A program made the position numbers and the translations under genes. A model generated the notes under the pieces. The model did no database searches, was not told where the DNA came from, and saw nothing but the letters and a program-made list of their open reading frames with translations. Shown piece by piece: positions 15,757-24,752 of a stretch of 26,919 nucleotides of DNA (its first letter is position 1; each line of letters begins with the position of its first letter). Source of the DNA: an uncultured bacterium (GTDB taxonomy: Bacteria > Bacillota_A > Clostridia > Lachnospirales > Lachnospiraceae); assembly GCA_905215045.1 (NCBI GenBank), contig CAJMOO010000020.1, forward strand, positions 1 through 26,919, written 5' to 3'.

Positions 15757-18102
15757 TTATAGCATAAATTCCCTAATTTTATCAAACATTGACTGATATG
15801 TGGTATCTTTCGCTTCCAGGATATGTTTCACTCCTGTTTTTTTTAGCTGCTTGGTTGTCTTTTCCCCAATGCTGATACATGGAATATGATCTGTCCATTC
15901 TCGTTTTTCTTTCTCCTCTATCTGGTCAAAAAATCTTTTGACTGAGGATGCACAGGTAAATGAAATACTTTTGATATCTTTAATCTCTGGCATTTCCTTT
16001 GAATGTACTGGCTTATTTTCATACATGACCTTTTCTGTTACCTGACAGATTGGTGCAAGTGTTTCTTTTAATGTTTCTCCACCCGATGTCCCTTTACAAT
16101 ACAAGATCACATCTTTTGCACACACTTCCTGTTTCAGAAGTTTAGAAAGACCTGTCTCTCCTGCTATCTCCGGCATAAGGTCTGCAATGATTCCATATTC
16201 TTTTAAAACATCTTTTGTCTTTTCTCCAACGACTACAATCTTTTTACCGAAAAGATCTCGAAGATCCAGATTGGAGGCTTTCATCTGTTTCATAAAACCA
16301 TGCACTCCATATCTGCTTGTAAAAATAAGATAAGTAACTTTCTCTAATTCTTCTTTGGAAATCAGCGCCTTTTTATAAGAGATCTCTCCTGTCTGAAATT
16401 CCTTGATCTTGTATCCATGATCTTTTAACAGCTGTGCTAGTTTTGATGGCTGATTGCCTACCTTTGTGACCAAATGATAGGTTATATCTTCTGTCTTTCG
16501 AATCTCTTTTTGAAGTTTCACAACATCCCCTACGACAATGACTGCTGGTGATGTGAGTTTTTCTTGTTTTGCTTTTTCCTGAATCGTATTTAATGTCGCT
16601 GCACATGTTTTCTGTTTTCTGGATGCTGCATTGGAAATGACTGCTACGGGTGTGTCTGCATTCATTCCATGTTTTAATAAATTTTCCTTGATCTCTTCTA
16701 ATTTTGAAAGGCCCATTAAGAATACTAATGTTTCTTCTGATTTTGCCATGGATGCAAAATTAAGATCAGATAACTGATTTCTTCGGTCATGTGCTGTCAC
16801 AACACGGAATCCTTTGGAAATTCCACGATGTGTCACAGGAATTCCTGCAAGTTCTGCGGCTGCAATACAAGAGCTGATTCCTGGAATGACTTCACAATAA
16901 ATTCCCTGAGCAACCAAATATATGGCTTCTTCGCCACCTCGTCCAAAAACAAATGGATCACCGCCTTTTAAGCGCACTACGATATCATATTGTAATGCTT
17001 TCTGTACCAATAATTCGTTGATCTGCTCTTGTTTCATTGTATGGTGATGGTTTTCTTTTCCAACATAGATATGTTCGCATCCATATTTTGTCTCATCTAA
17101 TAATTGTTGTGGAATCAATCTGTCATAGATGACACAATCCGCCTTTTTTAAGATTTCTTTTCCTTTGACTGTGATAAGTTCTGAATCTCCTGGCCCTGCC
17201 CCGATCAGATAAACGGTTCCTGCCAGCTGTTTTTTTATATTTTCTACAGCTGTCTGTGCTAAGATTTCTGGATCTGTTCCATAAACTTTTGTGTATGCCT
17301 GCCTGCTTCCATCTTCATTCCCAAACATGGCATTTAACTGATAGCCTTTTTCTGTCTTTTGACATCTGGCACCTGCCGGAGTATGGCAGCTGCCTCTCAT
17401 CTGTTCTAAGAAACTGCGTTCTGCGCATACCTCTCTTACTGTCTCTTCATCAGAAAATACATCTAACATCCGTTGTAATTCTTTCTGGTCTTCTCTTACT
17501 TCTAATGCCAGAACTCCCTGTGCTGGTGCTGAGATCATTTCTTCTGCTTCCAGATATTGTGTGATCACATCTTCCATTCCAAGTCTTATAAGTCCTGCTG
17601 CCGCAAGAACGATTCCATCCAATTTTTCTTCTTCCATTTTGCGGAGTCTTGTATCGACATTTCCTCGGATATTGACGATTTTAAGATCTGGTCTTTGTTT
17701 TAACAGCTGAAATGCGCGTCGTTTACTTCCAGTTCCGATCACTGCACCTTCTCGTAAGTCCGATAGATGTTTTGCTGTTCGAAGGATCAATACATCTCTT
17801 GGATCTTCCCTTTTCCATGCCTTTGTGAAAACAAGACCTTTGGCTGGGGTTGACGGCATATCTTTCATACTGTGAACTCCCATATGAATTTCCCCAGAAA
17901 TGATCTTTTCTTCGATCTCTTTGACAAACAGACCTTTCCCACCGATTTTATCTAATGGTTTATTCTGAATCTTATCACCTTTTGTTTTAATGATCTGAAT
18001 TTCAAAAGTGTGTTCTGGATAAGTTTTTGCTAATTTGTCCTGAACATATTTTGTCTGGATCAGTGCAAGACGTGATCCTCTTGATCCGATGATATATTTC
18101 AT
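15757..18102 (-). CDS. HemC-CobA-HemD trifunctional fusion
   Basis: Three tetrapyrrole enzymes in one 781-residue chain. Residues 1-293 are hydroxymethylbilane synthase (HemC): KTKGDKI at 39-45, HSMKDMP at 77-83 and the dipyrromethane cofactor Cys239 in RGSCHTPAGA. Residues 296-535 are uroporphyrinogen-III C-methyltransferase (CobA): VYLIGAGPGD at 297-306, VRLKGGDPFVFGRGGEE at 376-392 and PGISS at 407-411. Residues 540-781 are uroporphyrinogen-III synthase (HemD): FTSRYGV at 594-600, SFTCASSV at 714-721 and ISIGEKT at 743-749. Together they turn porphobilinogen into precorrin-2. It starts 3 bases after hemA stops and ends the operon. CobA-HemD fusions are common in clostridia; the triple form is less usual. 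All key residues seen look intact. Confidence 0.93.
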   Translation of the reverse strand: MKYIIGSRGSRLALIQTKYVQDKLAKTYPEHTFEIQIIKTKGDKIQNKPLDKIGGKGLFVKEIEEKIISGEIHMGVHSMKDMPSTPAKGLVFTKAWKREDPRDVLILRTAKHLSDLREGAVIGTGSKRRAFQLLKQRPDLKIVNIRGNVDTRLRKMEEEKLDGIVLAAAGLIRLGMEDVITQYLEAEEMISAPAQGVLALEVREDQKELQRMLDVFSDEETVREVCAERSFLEQMRGSCHTPAGARCQKTEKGYQLNAMFGNEDGSRQAYTKVYGTDPEILAQTAVENIKKQLAGTVYLIGAGPGDSELITVKGKEILKKADCVIYDRLIPQQLLDETKYGCEHIYVGKENHHHTMKQEQINELLVQKALQYDIVVRLKGGDPFVFGRGGEEAIYLVAQGIYCEVIPGISSCIAAAELAGIPVTHRGISKGFRVVTAHDRRNQLSDLNFASMAKSEETLVFLMGLSKLEEIKENLLKHGMNADTPVAVISNAASRKQKTCAATLNTIQEKAKQEKLTSPAVIVVGDVVKLQKEIRKTEDITYHLVTKVGNQPSKLAQLLKDHGYKIKEFQTGEISYKKALISKEELEKVTYLIFTSRYGVHGFMKQMKASNLDLRDLFGKKIVVVGEKTKDVLKEYGIIADLMPEIAGETGLSKLLKQEVCAKDVILYCKGTSGGETLKETLAPICQVTEKVMYENKPVHSKEMPEIKDIKSISFTCASSVKRFFDQIEEKEKREWTDHIPCISIGEKTTKQLKKTGVKHILEAKDTTYQSMFDKIREFML

Positions 18103-18105
18103 AGG

Positions 18106-19350
18106 TCATTTTCCTTTCTTTGTCTCTATTCCAAAAAGCTGTTCTACCATCTTCTTATAATCTGCCTGTTCCTGTCTTGTTTCTAAATGTTTTAATTCCT
18201 GAATCGGTTCTTTGATCATACGCTGCATCGATGCGTTCAGTACTTTCTTTAAAAGTTTCTGCTCTCTTGTTCCAAGATCCATCTTCCTTGATAAATAAGA
18301 ATAGCTGTCTTCTACGATCTCTGTGCATTTTTCCTGCAGGGAACGGATCGTTTCTTCCATTGGTGCCTGAAACAGCCACTTGATCGTTTCTTCTTTTGCC
18401 TGATCGATCATGGTAAAACTTTGTCTGCAAAGTTCTTCACGCTCTGACTGATTGGCTTTGGAAATTTCATTGATCGTATCCAAATTGATCAGATTTACCT
18501 TTGGATCATTCATAAGTTTTGGATCAACATCTCTTGGTGTTGCAAGATCTAAAAACGTAACCTGTTTTTCTGGCGTATAATATTCTTTTTTTACAACCAC
18601 ATGTGGTGCAGATGTTGCAGAAACTACGATATCACATTGCTTCATGATCTCATATCTTTGTTCATAAGAAATGATCTCAATCTCTTGAAATTCTTTTTGA
18701 ACATTTCCTGCATGCGCCAGTGTTCTGCTGCATAAATAAATTTTTCCTGCCTCATATTCATATAGATAGCGAAGGGCGAGAACTGCGGTATCTCCGCTTC
18801 CGATCACTAAAACCGTTTTGTCTTTGATCCCACAGATTTTCTGTAATTCGCAGATTCCGATATATCCCACAGATACTGGTTTCTCACTCATTTTAAACGT
18901 TGTTTTTACCTTTTTGGCACATGTGATGGCATCTCTTACGACTTTGTTTAGTTCTTTCTTGCTAAATCCCATCGTTCTTGAAAAATCCAAGGCATCTTTT
19001 ACCTGTCCAAGGATCTGGTCTTCTCCTAACACCATGGATTCTAACCCTGCGGTTACCCGGAACAAATAAGAAACTGCTTTGTTTTCTTCGCAATGTCTGA
19101 TATATTGCTCGATCTGTGCTTTTTCGAACATACTACAGTAGATATTTTTCATCTCTTTGATCTGTTGTTCATCGTCAAAGAAATAATAAATCTCGCTGCG
19201 GTTACAGGTTGATAAGATCATCACCTGTTCAATTCCGATTTCTTCTGCCTTATGAAAAAAAGTAAGCTTTTTCTGATCTGTAAATGAAATTTCATCACGA
19301 ATGGCAAGATCTGCATTTTTATAATCGATTCCTAGAAATCCAAACTGCAT
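18106..19350 (-). CDS. hemA: HemA, glutamyl-tRNA reductase
   Basis: It reduces glutamyl-tRNA(Glu) to glutamate-1-semialdehyde, the first committed step of the C5 tetrapyrrole route. The catalytic Cys49 lies in LSTCNRSEIYY, and RVTAGLESMVLGEDQILGQV at about 93-112 is the family signature. A Rossmann loop (VIGSGDTAV) and a C-terminal dimerisation helix region follow. The length of 414 is normal. The ATG has GGAGAGG upstream, inside the end of hemL, giving a 19-base overlap. HemA is often controlled by feedback on the protein; no regulatory site is visible here. Confidence 0.95.
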   Translation of the reverse strand: MQFGFLGIDYKNADLAIRDEISFTDQKKLTFFHKAEEIGIEQVMILSTCNRSEIYYFFDDEQQIKEMKNIYCSMFEKAQIEQYIRHCEENKAVSYLFRVTAGLESMVLGEDQILGQVKDALDFSRTMGFSKKELNKVVRDAITCAKKVKTTFKMSEKPVSVGYIGICELQKICGIKDKTVLVIGSGDTAVLALRYLYEYEAGKIYLCSRTLAHAGNVQKEFQEIEIISYEQRYEIMKQCDIVVSATSAPHVVVKKEYYTPEKQVTFLDLATPRDVDPKLMNDPKVNLINLDTINEISKANQSEREELCRQSFTMIDQAKEETIKWLFQAPMEETIRSLQEKCTEIVEDSYSYLSRKMDLGTREQKLLKKVLNASMQRMIKEPIQELKHLETRQEQADYKKMVEQLFGIETKKGK

Positions 19351-20615
19351 AAGGCCTCTCCTGCAAGTTTACATGTTTTCTCAATATCTTCTTCTGTATG
19401 TGCATCAGAAATAAACATTGTCTCAAACTGGGATGGTGCAATGTAAATTCTGCGGTCTAATAAATATCCAAAATAATCTGCATACTGCTTGGTATTGGAT
19501 GTCACAGCACTTTCAAAGTCTCTGACTTTCTGCTCTGTAAAGAAAACGCTCATCAAAGAACCAATCTGATTGACACAGACATGTCCATTTCCTGCTTTTC
19601 TTGCTGCATCCGCAAGTTTCTTAGTTTTTTGTTCCAGTCTTTCATAAATCTGTGGATCATTTTTTAAGATATTTAATGTCTCAATTCCTGCAGTTGTCGC
19701 AACTGGATTTCCAGACAGGGTTCCTGCCTGATAAACTGGTCCATCTGGAGAGATCATCTGCATGATTTCCTTTCTTCCACCATATGCACCGATCGGCATT
19801 CCACCACCAACGATCTTACCAAGTGTTGTAATGTCTGGTTTGATATTATAATATTGCTGTGCTCCTCCAAGAGACAGTCTAAAACCTGTGATGACTTCAT
19901 CAAAGATCAGTAAAGAACCATTATTTTTTGTGATCTCTCTTAAAAATTCAAGGAATCCTTCTTCTGGAAGAACTAATCCCATATTCGCTGCAACAGGTTC
20001 CACGATCACTGCTGCGATCTGGTCTTTATTTTCTTCAAACAGTCTCTGTACAGAATCTTTGTCATTGTATTCTGCGACTAATGTATTCTTTGTATCGTCT
20101 TTTGGAACTCCGGCACTGTCTGGAACGGATGTTGTAAGTGCTCCAGAACCTGCTTTTACCAATAAACTATCGGAATGTCCATGATAACATCCACGGAATT
20201 TAATGATCTTATCTCTCCCTGTAAATCCTCTGGCTGCACGGATCGCACTCATAACAGCCTCTGTTCCTGAACTTACCAAGCGGCTTACTTCCATGGATGG
20301 AATCAGTTCACTGATCAGTTCCGCTAAGATCACTTCCTTCTCTGTTGGTGCTCCAAAGGTTAATCCATTCTCACAAGATTTCATGACCTTTTTAATTACC
20401 TGTGGGTGAGCATGTCCTAAGATTCCAGGTCCCCAGGAACATACATAATCGATATATTCATTTCCATCGGCATCAATAATACGATCACCTTTTGCTGATT
20501 CCATAAATCTTGGGGTACGGTTTACCGCACGAAATGCACGAACTGGACTGTTAACCCCGCCTGGGATATGTACTTTTGCTCGTTCATATAACTCTTTTGA
20601 TCTTGTATCACTCAT
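19332..20615 (-). CDS. hemL: HemL, glutamate-1-semialdehyde 2,1-aminomutase
   Basis: It converts glutamate-1-semialdehyde to 5-aminolevulinate, using PLP/PMP. Visible marks are PGGVNSPVRAF near residue 18, SSGTEAVMSA at 115-124, GCYHGHSD at 142-149, Asp239 in FDEVITGFR and Schiff-base Lys267 in TTLGKIVGGGMPIGAYGG. It has 427 residues, as expected. It begins one base after hemB stops and overlaps hemA, consistent with coupled translation. Confidence 0.96.
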   Translation of the reverse strand: MSDTRSKELYERAKVHIPGGVNSPVRAFRAVNRTPRFMESAKGDRIIDADGNEYIDYVCSWGPGILGHAHPQVIKKVMKSCENGLTFGAPTEKEVILAELISELIPSMEVSRLVSSGTEAVMSAIRAARGFTGRDKIIKFRGCYHGHSDSLLVKAGSGALTTSVPDSAGVPKDDTKNTLVAEYNDKDSVQRLFEENKDQIAAVIVEPVAANMGLVLPEEGFLEFLREITKNNGSLLIFDEVITGFRLSLGGAQQYYNIKPDITTLGKIVGGGMPIGAYGGRKEIMQMISPDGPVYQAGTLSGNPVATTAGIETLNILKNDPQIYERLEQKTKKLADAARKAGNGHVCVNQIGSLMSVFFTEQKVRDFESAVTSNTKQYADYFGYLLDRRIYIAPSQFETMFISDAHTEEDIEKTCKLAGEALCSLDF

Positions 20616-20616
20616 C

Positions 20617-21588
20617 TTATCTTTCCTCTTCTTTCAGCCATTTTGCAACATCTAATGCATGATATGTAATGATCATCTTCGCACCTGCACGTTTTAATCC
20701 AACCATATTTTCCATGACGATCTTTTTCTCATCGATCCAGCCATTTGCGGCTGCTGCTTTCACCATCGCATATTCCCCGCTTACATTGTATGCAACGATT
20801 GGAATGTTATATTTCATAGATGCTTCTTTCATAATATCCATATAAGCAAGTGCTGGTTTTGCAATGATTAGGTCTGCACCTTCTTTGATATCTTCCCCGA
20901 TCTCACGCATCGCTTCCTGTCCGTTAGCTGGGTCCATCTGATATGTTTTTCTGTCTCCAAATCCGGGTGCGGAATGTGCTGCATCACGAAATGGTCCATA
21001 ATATCCTGATGCAAACTTGGCACTGTAAGACATGATCGGTGTGTATACAAATCCGGCTTCATCTAACGCTTCACGGATTGCTCTCACTCGAAGATCCATC
21101 ATATCACTTGGTGCAATGATATCTGCCCCTGCTTTTGCATAACTTACAGATGCTTTGGCAAGAAGCGGCAGTGTTTCGTCGTTTAAGATCACGCCATCTT
21201 TGACAAGACCGCAATGTCCATGTGAAGTGTATTCGCAAAGACAAACGTCTGCAATGATGATCAGTTCTTCGTAATCTTTTTTGATCTGGCGGATCGCTTT
21301 CGGCACGATTCCATCTTCGGCATATGCACCGCTTCCGACCTCATCCTTGTGATCTGGGATTCCAAAGATTAAAATGGCTTTGATTCCTGCCTCTTTGATC
21401 CTGTTAATTTCTTCTGGCAGGCGGTCTAAAGAATACTGATAAATTCCCGGCATGGATTCTACGGGATGTTTGATATCTTCCCCTTCTGTCACAAAGATTG
21501 GATAGATCAGTTCATCGATTCTTACATGATTTTCTCTTACCATATCTCTCATATAATTAGTTGTTCTTAATCTTCTTGTACGTTCCAT
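20617..21588 (-). CDS. hemB: HemB, porphobilinogen synthase
   Basis: It joins two 5-aminolevulinate molecules into porphobilinogen. The metal-site cysteines are present in DVCLCEYTSHGHCG (Cys116, 118, 126), so it is a zinc-type enzyme. The active lysines are Lys191 (SYSAKFASGYYGPFRDA) and Lys244 (IIAKPALAYMD). I chose the ATG at 21588 (323 residues) because GAGGAA stands seven bases before it. The ATG at 21609 would place that site inside the gene. Even so it overlaps the end of sirC by 32 bases. Confidence 0.95.
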   Translation of the reverse strand: MERTRRLRTTNYMRDMVRENHVRIDELIYPIFVTEGEDIKHPVESMPGIYQYSLDRLPEEINRIKEAGIKAILIFGIPDHKDEVGSGAYAEDGIVPKAIRQIKKDYEELIIIADVCLCEYTSHGHCGLVKDGVILNDETLPLLAKASVSYAKAGADIIAPSDMMDLRVRAIREALDEAGFVYTPIMSYSAKFASGYYGPFRDAAHSAPGFGDRKTYQMDPANGQEAMREIGEDIKEGADLIIAKPALAYMDIMKEASMKYNIPIVAYNVSGEYAMVKAAAANGWIDEKKIVMENMVGLKRAGAKMIITYHALDVAKWLKEEER

Positions 21589-22228
21589 TTTGCTGTTCCT
21601 CGATTTCACTCTGATTTTTTATATACTTTTGAATGATTTCATTGATTCGTTGTTCTTCTAATGAATCAATATCTTCTAATCCGATTTGTAATAATTCTTT
21701 ATAAAATGCCTTGCGCTGCTGTTCTGTTGCAATACATGATTTTGCAAGCGTCCTAAGACCTCCTAAAATCTGTGCGATCTGTCCTAATTCTTCTGTCAGA
21801 TCAGGTTTGATCTTTTTCTTTAAATATTGTGTGATCACAGGACTTTGGCCACCGCTTGAAAATGCTGCCACCACTTCTCCCTCCTTGACATAGGCTGGAA
21901 AAATAAAACTGCAGTCTTCTTTTTGATCGACCGCATTGACAGGTATCTTCTTTTGTCTACAGATCTGGCTGATCTTATGATTGATTTCCTTGTCGTCAGT
22001 TGCTGCAACCACAAGATCTGCCTCATCAAAATCTTTGTCCATAAACGATCGAAAGATCCGGCAGATATCATTCATCTGCCGAATCTGTAGTATCATCTCT
22101 GGTGCGATCACGGTAACATCCGCTTCAAAATCTTTTAAGACTTCGATCTTACGAAGTGCGATCTTACCGCCGCCGATCACAAGACATTTTTTCTTCTTTA
22201 GTTGTACAAACATTGGAAAATATGCCAT
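21557..22228 (-). CDS. SirC/Met8-type precorrin-2 dehydrogenase
   Basis: A protein of 223 residues matching the N-terminal part of CysG and yeast Met8. It has a Rossmann loop CLVIGGGKIALRK at 15-27, and NAVDQKEDCSFIFPA at 98-112 with Asp101 in the place of the CysG catalytic aspartate. SSGGQSP, where CysG has its key serine, is at about 124-130. It oxidises precorrin-2 to sirohydrochlorin with NAD. Whether it also inserts iron, as Met8 does, or only dehydrogenates, as B. megaterium SirC does, is not clear from sequence. No separate SirB chelatase is in the window. It lies 10 bases after the sulfite-reductase gene and overlaps hemB. Confidence 0.9.
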   Translation of the reverse strand: MAYFPMFVQLKKKKCLVIGGGKIALRKIEVLKDFEADVTVIAPEMILQIRQMNDICRIFRSFMDKDFDEADLVVAATDDKEINHKISQICRQKKIPVNAVDQKEDCSFIFPAYVKEGEVVAAFSSGGQSPVITQYLKKKIKPDLTEELGQIAQILGGLRTLAKSCIATEQQRKAFYKELLQIGLEDIDSLEEQRINEIIQKYIKNQSEIEEQQNGTYKKIKNN

Positions 22229-22238
22229 TGTCTTTGTC

Positions 22239-23783
22239 CTATTTTATATATTCTTTTGCGATCTCTTTGATTCCGTCTGGGTGTTTTAAATTCCACTGTG
22301 CAAAGTCAAGCCCTTCACTCTCAACTGCCTGTCCTAATTTTACTAAGAACTGTGGAATATCTTCTTCTAAAATGATTCCAACTTCTTCTCCCATCTTCTC
22401 TTGTCCCTGAAGATCAGATCCATTGATATGAAGCACAAATGCAGAATGTGCAATTTTGTCGATCACTTTCATACTTCCGTGGAATCCGATCTCTCCGATC
22501 TGATGTGTTCCACAAGAAGACATACATCCGGAAATATGAATCTTAGGAAGTGAACCATCCTTTAATCCAGCTTCTTTTTCTGCTTGGATCACTTTGTGTA
22601 ATAATCCCTGGGAATCTCTTAATCCAACCTGGCAGATTGTTGCACCGATACAAGATACAGATGTCTCAAACAGTGTTTCTGCCCCGTCACTTGTTATCTC
22701 TAAGACTTTCTCTGCTTCATCTCCCGTAAGATTAATGATATACATTGTCTCATCTGGTGAGATACGTGCTTCGACTTCATCCATATCTTTGATGACATCA
22801 TAAATCTCACCTAATTTCTCAGGTTTTGGACAGCCACCAAATGGATGATAAGAAACTGTATATAAACCTTCCTGTTTCTGCTCGATCACACGTTTTCCAG
22901 AGACTTTGCTTCCATCTCCCTGTTTTGTTACTTCAGGAATCTCTACATGAAGATCTAAATCCTGTCCCGATGCAAGAACTTCATCTAATTTCTCATGGAA
23001 TGCGTTGATATAGCCTTCTTCTCCCAAAGTCTCCTGCATATAACGTGTTCTTGCTCTTCCACGCTGTTTGTAATTTCCATGTGCGATAAATGTCTCTCTC
23101 ATTGCACAGATATAATAAAGAATCTTCTCTGGTTCTACATTCTCTGCAACTTTCAGTCCGAATCTTGCATTATTTCCAAGTCCTCCAGCACTGTAGACAT
23201 CAAAGTTTCCATCTTCTCTTGCCACAAACCCAAGGTCACGGAATGTTGCATGTGTCTCATTTGCAGGGCTGTTTGAGAATCCTACTTTTAGTTTTCTTGG
23301 CATGACTTCTTTTTTGATAAATGTCATTAAATATTCTCCAGCTGCTTCTGCGTATGGAAGAACGTTAAAATGCTCTCCTTTTTCAACACCAGATAATGGG
23401 GATACCGTTACATTACGTGGAAAATCTCCACCGCCGCCCATTGTGACGATGCCGTGATCTAATCCACCTTCCATGATTCCATAGATGGCTTCTGGCTGTA
23501 AGTTATGTAACTGAATTGTCTGGCATGTTGTTAAATGAACTTTATCTACATTATATGTTTTAATACTGTCTGCAATAAATTTTAATTTGTCTTTTGTTAA
23601 ATGACCGCCTGCCATACGAAGACGGATCATACTCGCTTTTCCATCTTTCTGTGCATAACTTCCGTAACCACCGGAAAATCCTTTGTAATCTGCTTTACTT
23701 AGTTCTCCTGCATAAAACTGGTCTGTCTTTTCTTTAAATGCTGGCAGGTCTTTTTTCCATTCCTGTGGATTGATCGTTTCCAT
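22239..23783 (-). CDS. Siroheme-dependent sulfite/nitrite reductase, ferredoxin type
   Basis: A one-chain assimilatory sulfite/nitrite reductase of 514 residues. The coupled siroheme-[4Fe-4S] site is complete: Cys378 and Cys384 (SCIGATICQVG) and Cys420 and Cys424 (SGCMSSCGTHQ). The two ferredoxin-like half domains are seen at about 15-110 (RLRMAGGHLT, HLTTCQTIQLHN) and 305-375. It lacks NADPH and flavin domains, so electrons should come from ferredoxin or another partner. It reduces sulfite to sulfide or nitrite to ammonia, and sequence alone cannot decide between them. AAAGGA stands nine bases before the ATG. It heads the operon that makes its own cofactor, starting 59 bases after the SGNH hydrolase gene with no clear promoter between. 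Confidence 0.9.
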   Translation of the reverse strand: METINPQEWKKDLPAFKEKTDQFYAGELSKADYKGFSGGYGSYAQKDGKASMIRLRMAGGHLTKDKLKFIADSIKTYNVDKVHLTTCQTIQLHNLQPEAIYGIMEGGLDHGIVTMGGGGDFPRNVTVSPLSGVEKGEHFNVLPYAEAAGEYLMTFIKKEVMPRKLKVGFSNSPANETHATFRDLGFVAREDGNFDVYSAGGLGNNARFGLKVAENVEPEKILYYICAMRETFIAHGNYKQRGRARTRYMQETLGEEGYINAFHEKLDEVLASGQDLDLHVEIPEVTKQGDGSKVSGKRVIEQKQEGLYTVSYHPFGGCPKPEKLGEIYDVIKDMDEVEARISPDETMYIINLTGDEAEKVLEITSDGAETLFETSVSCIGATICQVGLRDSQGLLHKVIQAEKEAGLKDGSLPKIHISGCMSSCGTHQIGEIGFHGSMKVIDKIAHSAFVLHINGSDLQGQEKMGEEVGIILEEDIPQFLVKLGQAVESEGLDFAQWNLKHPDGIKEIAKEYIK

Positions 23784-23842
23784 ATGTAAAATTCCTTTCT
23801 GAATGTTTTGTATCGTTAGTTATGTAAATTCAGTCTCTCTTA

Positions 23843-24499
23843 TCATACCACATTTACATAATCGTTTGAATGATTTCTTTCCTTTTCTACAAGAAATGAT
23901 TCTATGGCTCCTGCAAGGTTTTTATGTCCTTCTTCATTCATATGTTCCATATCTGCCTTGCTTGGCTTTGCCACATCACTTGCTGCAAGAAAATCGCATC
24001 CGTATTTCCATGCGATATTTAGGTATGTCTGTTTTAATTGTTTGGATACTTTCACAGAATGTTGGTCAAATTCGGGATCGAATCCTGGTTTCCATACATC
24101 TTCTCCAAGTTCGATTGGAGATACCAATAAAATATCAATCGCTGGATCTGCTTTTCTGATCTGCTGGATCAGTTTCTCGATTCCTTTTCCAATACGCTCG
24201 GCACTTGCATGGTTGTATGTTTTGCAGTCATTGGTTCCAAGCATTAAAACAACCTGGTCAAGTGGTGCGTGTGTCTCTAAGATCATTGGAAGTACTTTCG
24301 CTCCATTTCTTCCGTCTCTTGTCGCATCGTCAAAAATGCTGGTTCTTCCGCATAGTCCTTCTTCAATGATTCTATATCCTTTATCGTAAAGCTTCTCTGA
24401 TAAAATTCCTGTCCATCTTGTTTCCCTATCATATCTTCTGTTTGTTCCTGGAATAAGTCCATATGTATTGGAATCTCCGAAGCATAATATTTCTTTCAT
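23843..24499 (-). CDS. SGNH/GDSL-family hydrolase
   Basis: A 218-residue esterase-like protein with the four SGNH blocks: CFGDSNTYG (Ser10), GLCGRTS (Gly49), LMLGTNDCK (Asn90), and the last block around Asp183 and His186 (KADMEHMNEEGH). No signal peptide, so it is likely cytoplasmic. Such enzymes hydrolyse esters of lipids, sugars or acyl groups; the substrate is unknown. I chose the ATG at 24499, with GAAGG eight bases upstream, over the GTG at 24508. A consensus promoter precedes it. Read-through could also serve the siroheme operon downstream. Confidence 0.88.
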   Translation of the reverse strand: MKEILCFGDSNTYGLIPGTNRRYDRETRWTGILSEKLYDKGYRIIEEGLCGRTSIFDDATRDGRNGAKVLPMILETHAPLDQVVLMLGTNDCKTYNHASAERIGKGIEKLIQQIRKADPAIDILLVSPIELGEDVWKPGFDPEFDQHSVKVSKQLKQTYLNIAWKYGCDFLAASDVAKPSKADMEHMNEEGHKNLAGAIESFLVEKERNHSNDYVNVV

Positions 24500-24550
24500 A
24501 TCTGTCACCTTCTTCGTTATATTTCATATAATTTCAATAGGAATAATATG

Positions 24551-24579
24551 ATTATAAGAAATGTGTTCGTGATTGTCAA
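24551..24579 (-). promoter_or_regulatory. Consensus sigma-A promoter for the SGNH hydrolase
   Basis: Perfect -35 TTGACA (24574-24579), a 17-base spacer and perfect -10 TATAAT (24551-24556) on the minus strand, about 50 bases before the start codon. It may drive the siroheme operon as well. Confidence 0.88.
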
Positions 24580-24593
24580 TAGGTTTGTGGAAG

Positions 24594-24634
24594 AAAAATC
24601 CCCTATAGGATATAGAAATATCTTATAGGGGATT
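24594..24634 (-). terminator. Terminator downstream of cytX
   Basis: A 17-pair stem with one G-U (AATCCCCTATA on one arm, TATAGGGGATT on the other) and a 4-base loop, followed on the minus strand by TTTTTC. It lies 120 bases after the cytX stop and just before the SGNH hydrolase promoter. Confidence 0.88.
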
Positions 24635-24645
24635 ATATGTTATTA

Positions 24646-24735
24646 TTATATGATGTAAGTGTCAAAAGTATAAATTGCGATTGTGCTTGCACAAATAAGC
24701 GATTTATACTTATTGACACTCTCATCATTATATAA
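24646..24735. repeat. Large nested palindrome, about 90 bases
   Basis: Arms pair in three blocks: AGTGTCAA/TTGACACT, AGTATAAAT/ATTTATACT, and a central TTGTGC-TT-GCACAA hairpin. The outer flanks (TATATGATG and CATCATTATATA) also pair with a small shift. It lies between the cytX stop and the cytX terminator. Such a size is unusual for a simple terminator, and neither strand has a T tract right after it. A small mobile palindrome (MITE-like) or an mRNA-end structure are both possible. Confidence 0.7.
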
Positions 24736-24752
24736 GTTAATTTATAAAGGGC

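Noticed and set aside
23784..23842. CTGAAT/ATTCAG inverted repeat before the sulfite reductase as an operator
   Set aside because: Arms are only six bases with a long spacer, and there is no clear promoter or known motif to support it.
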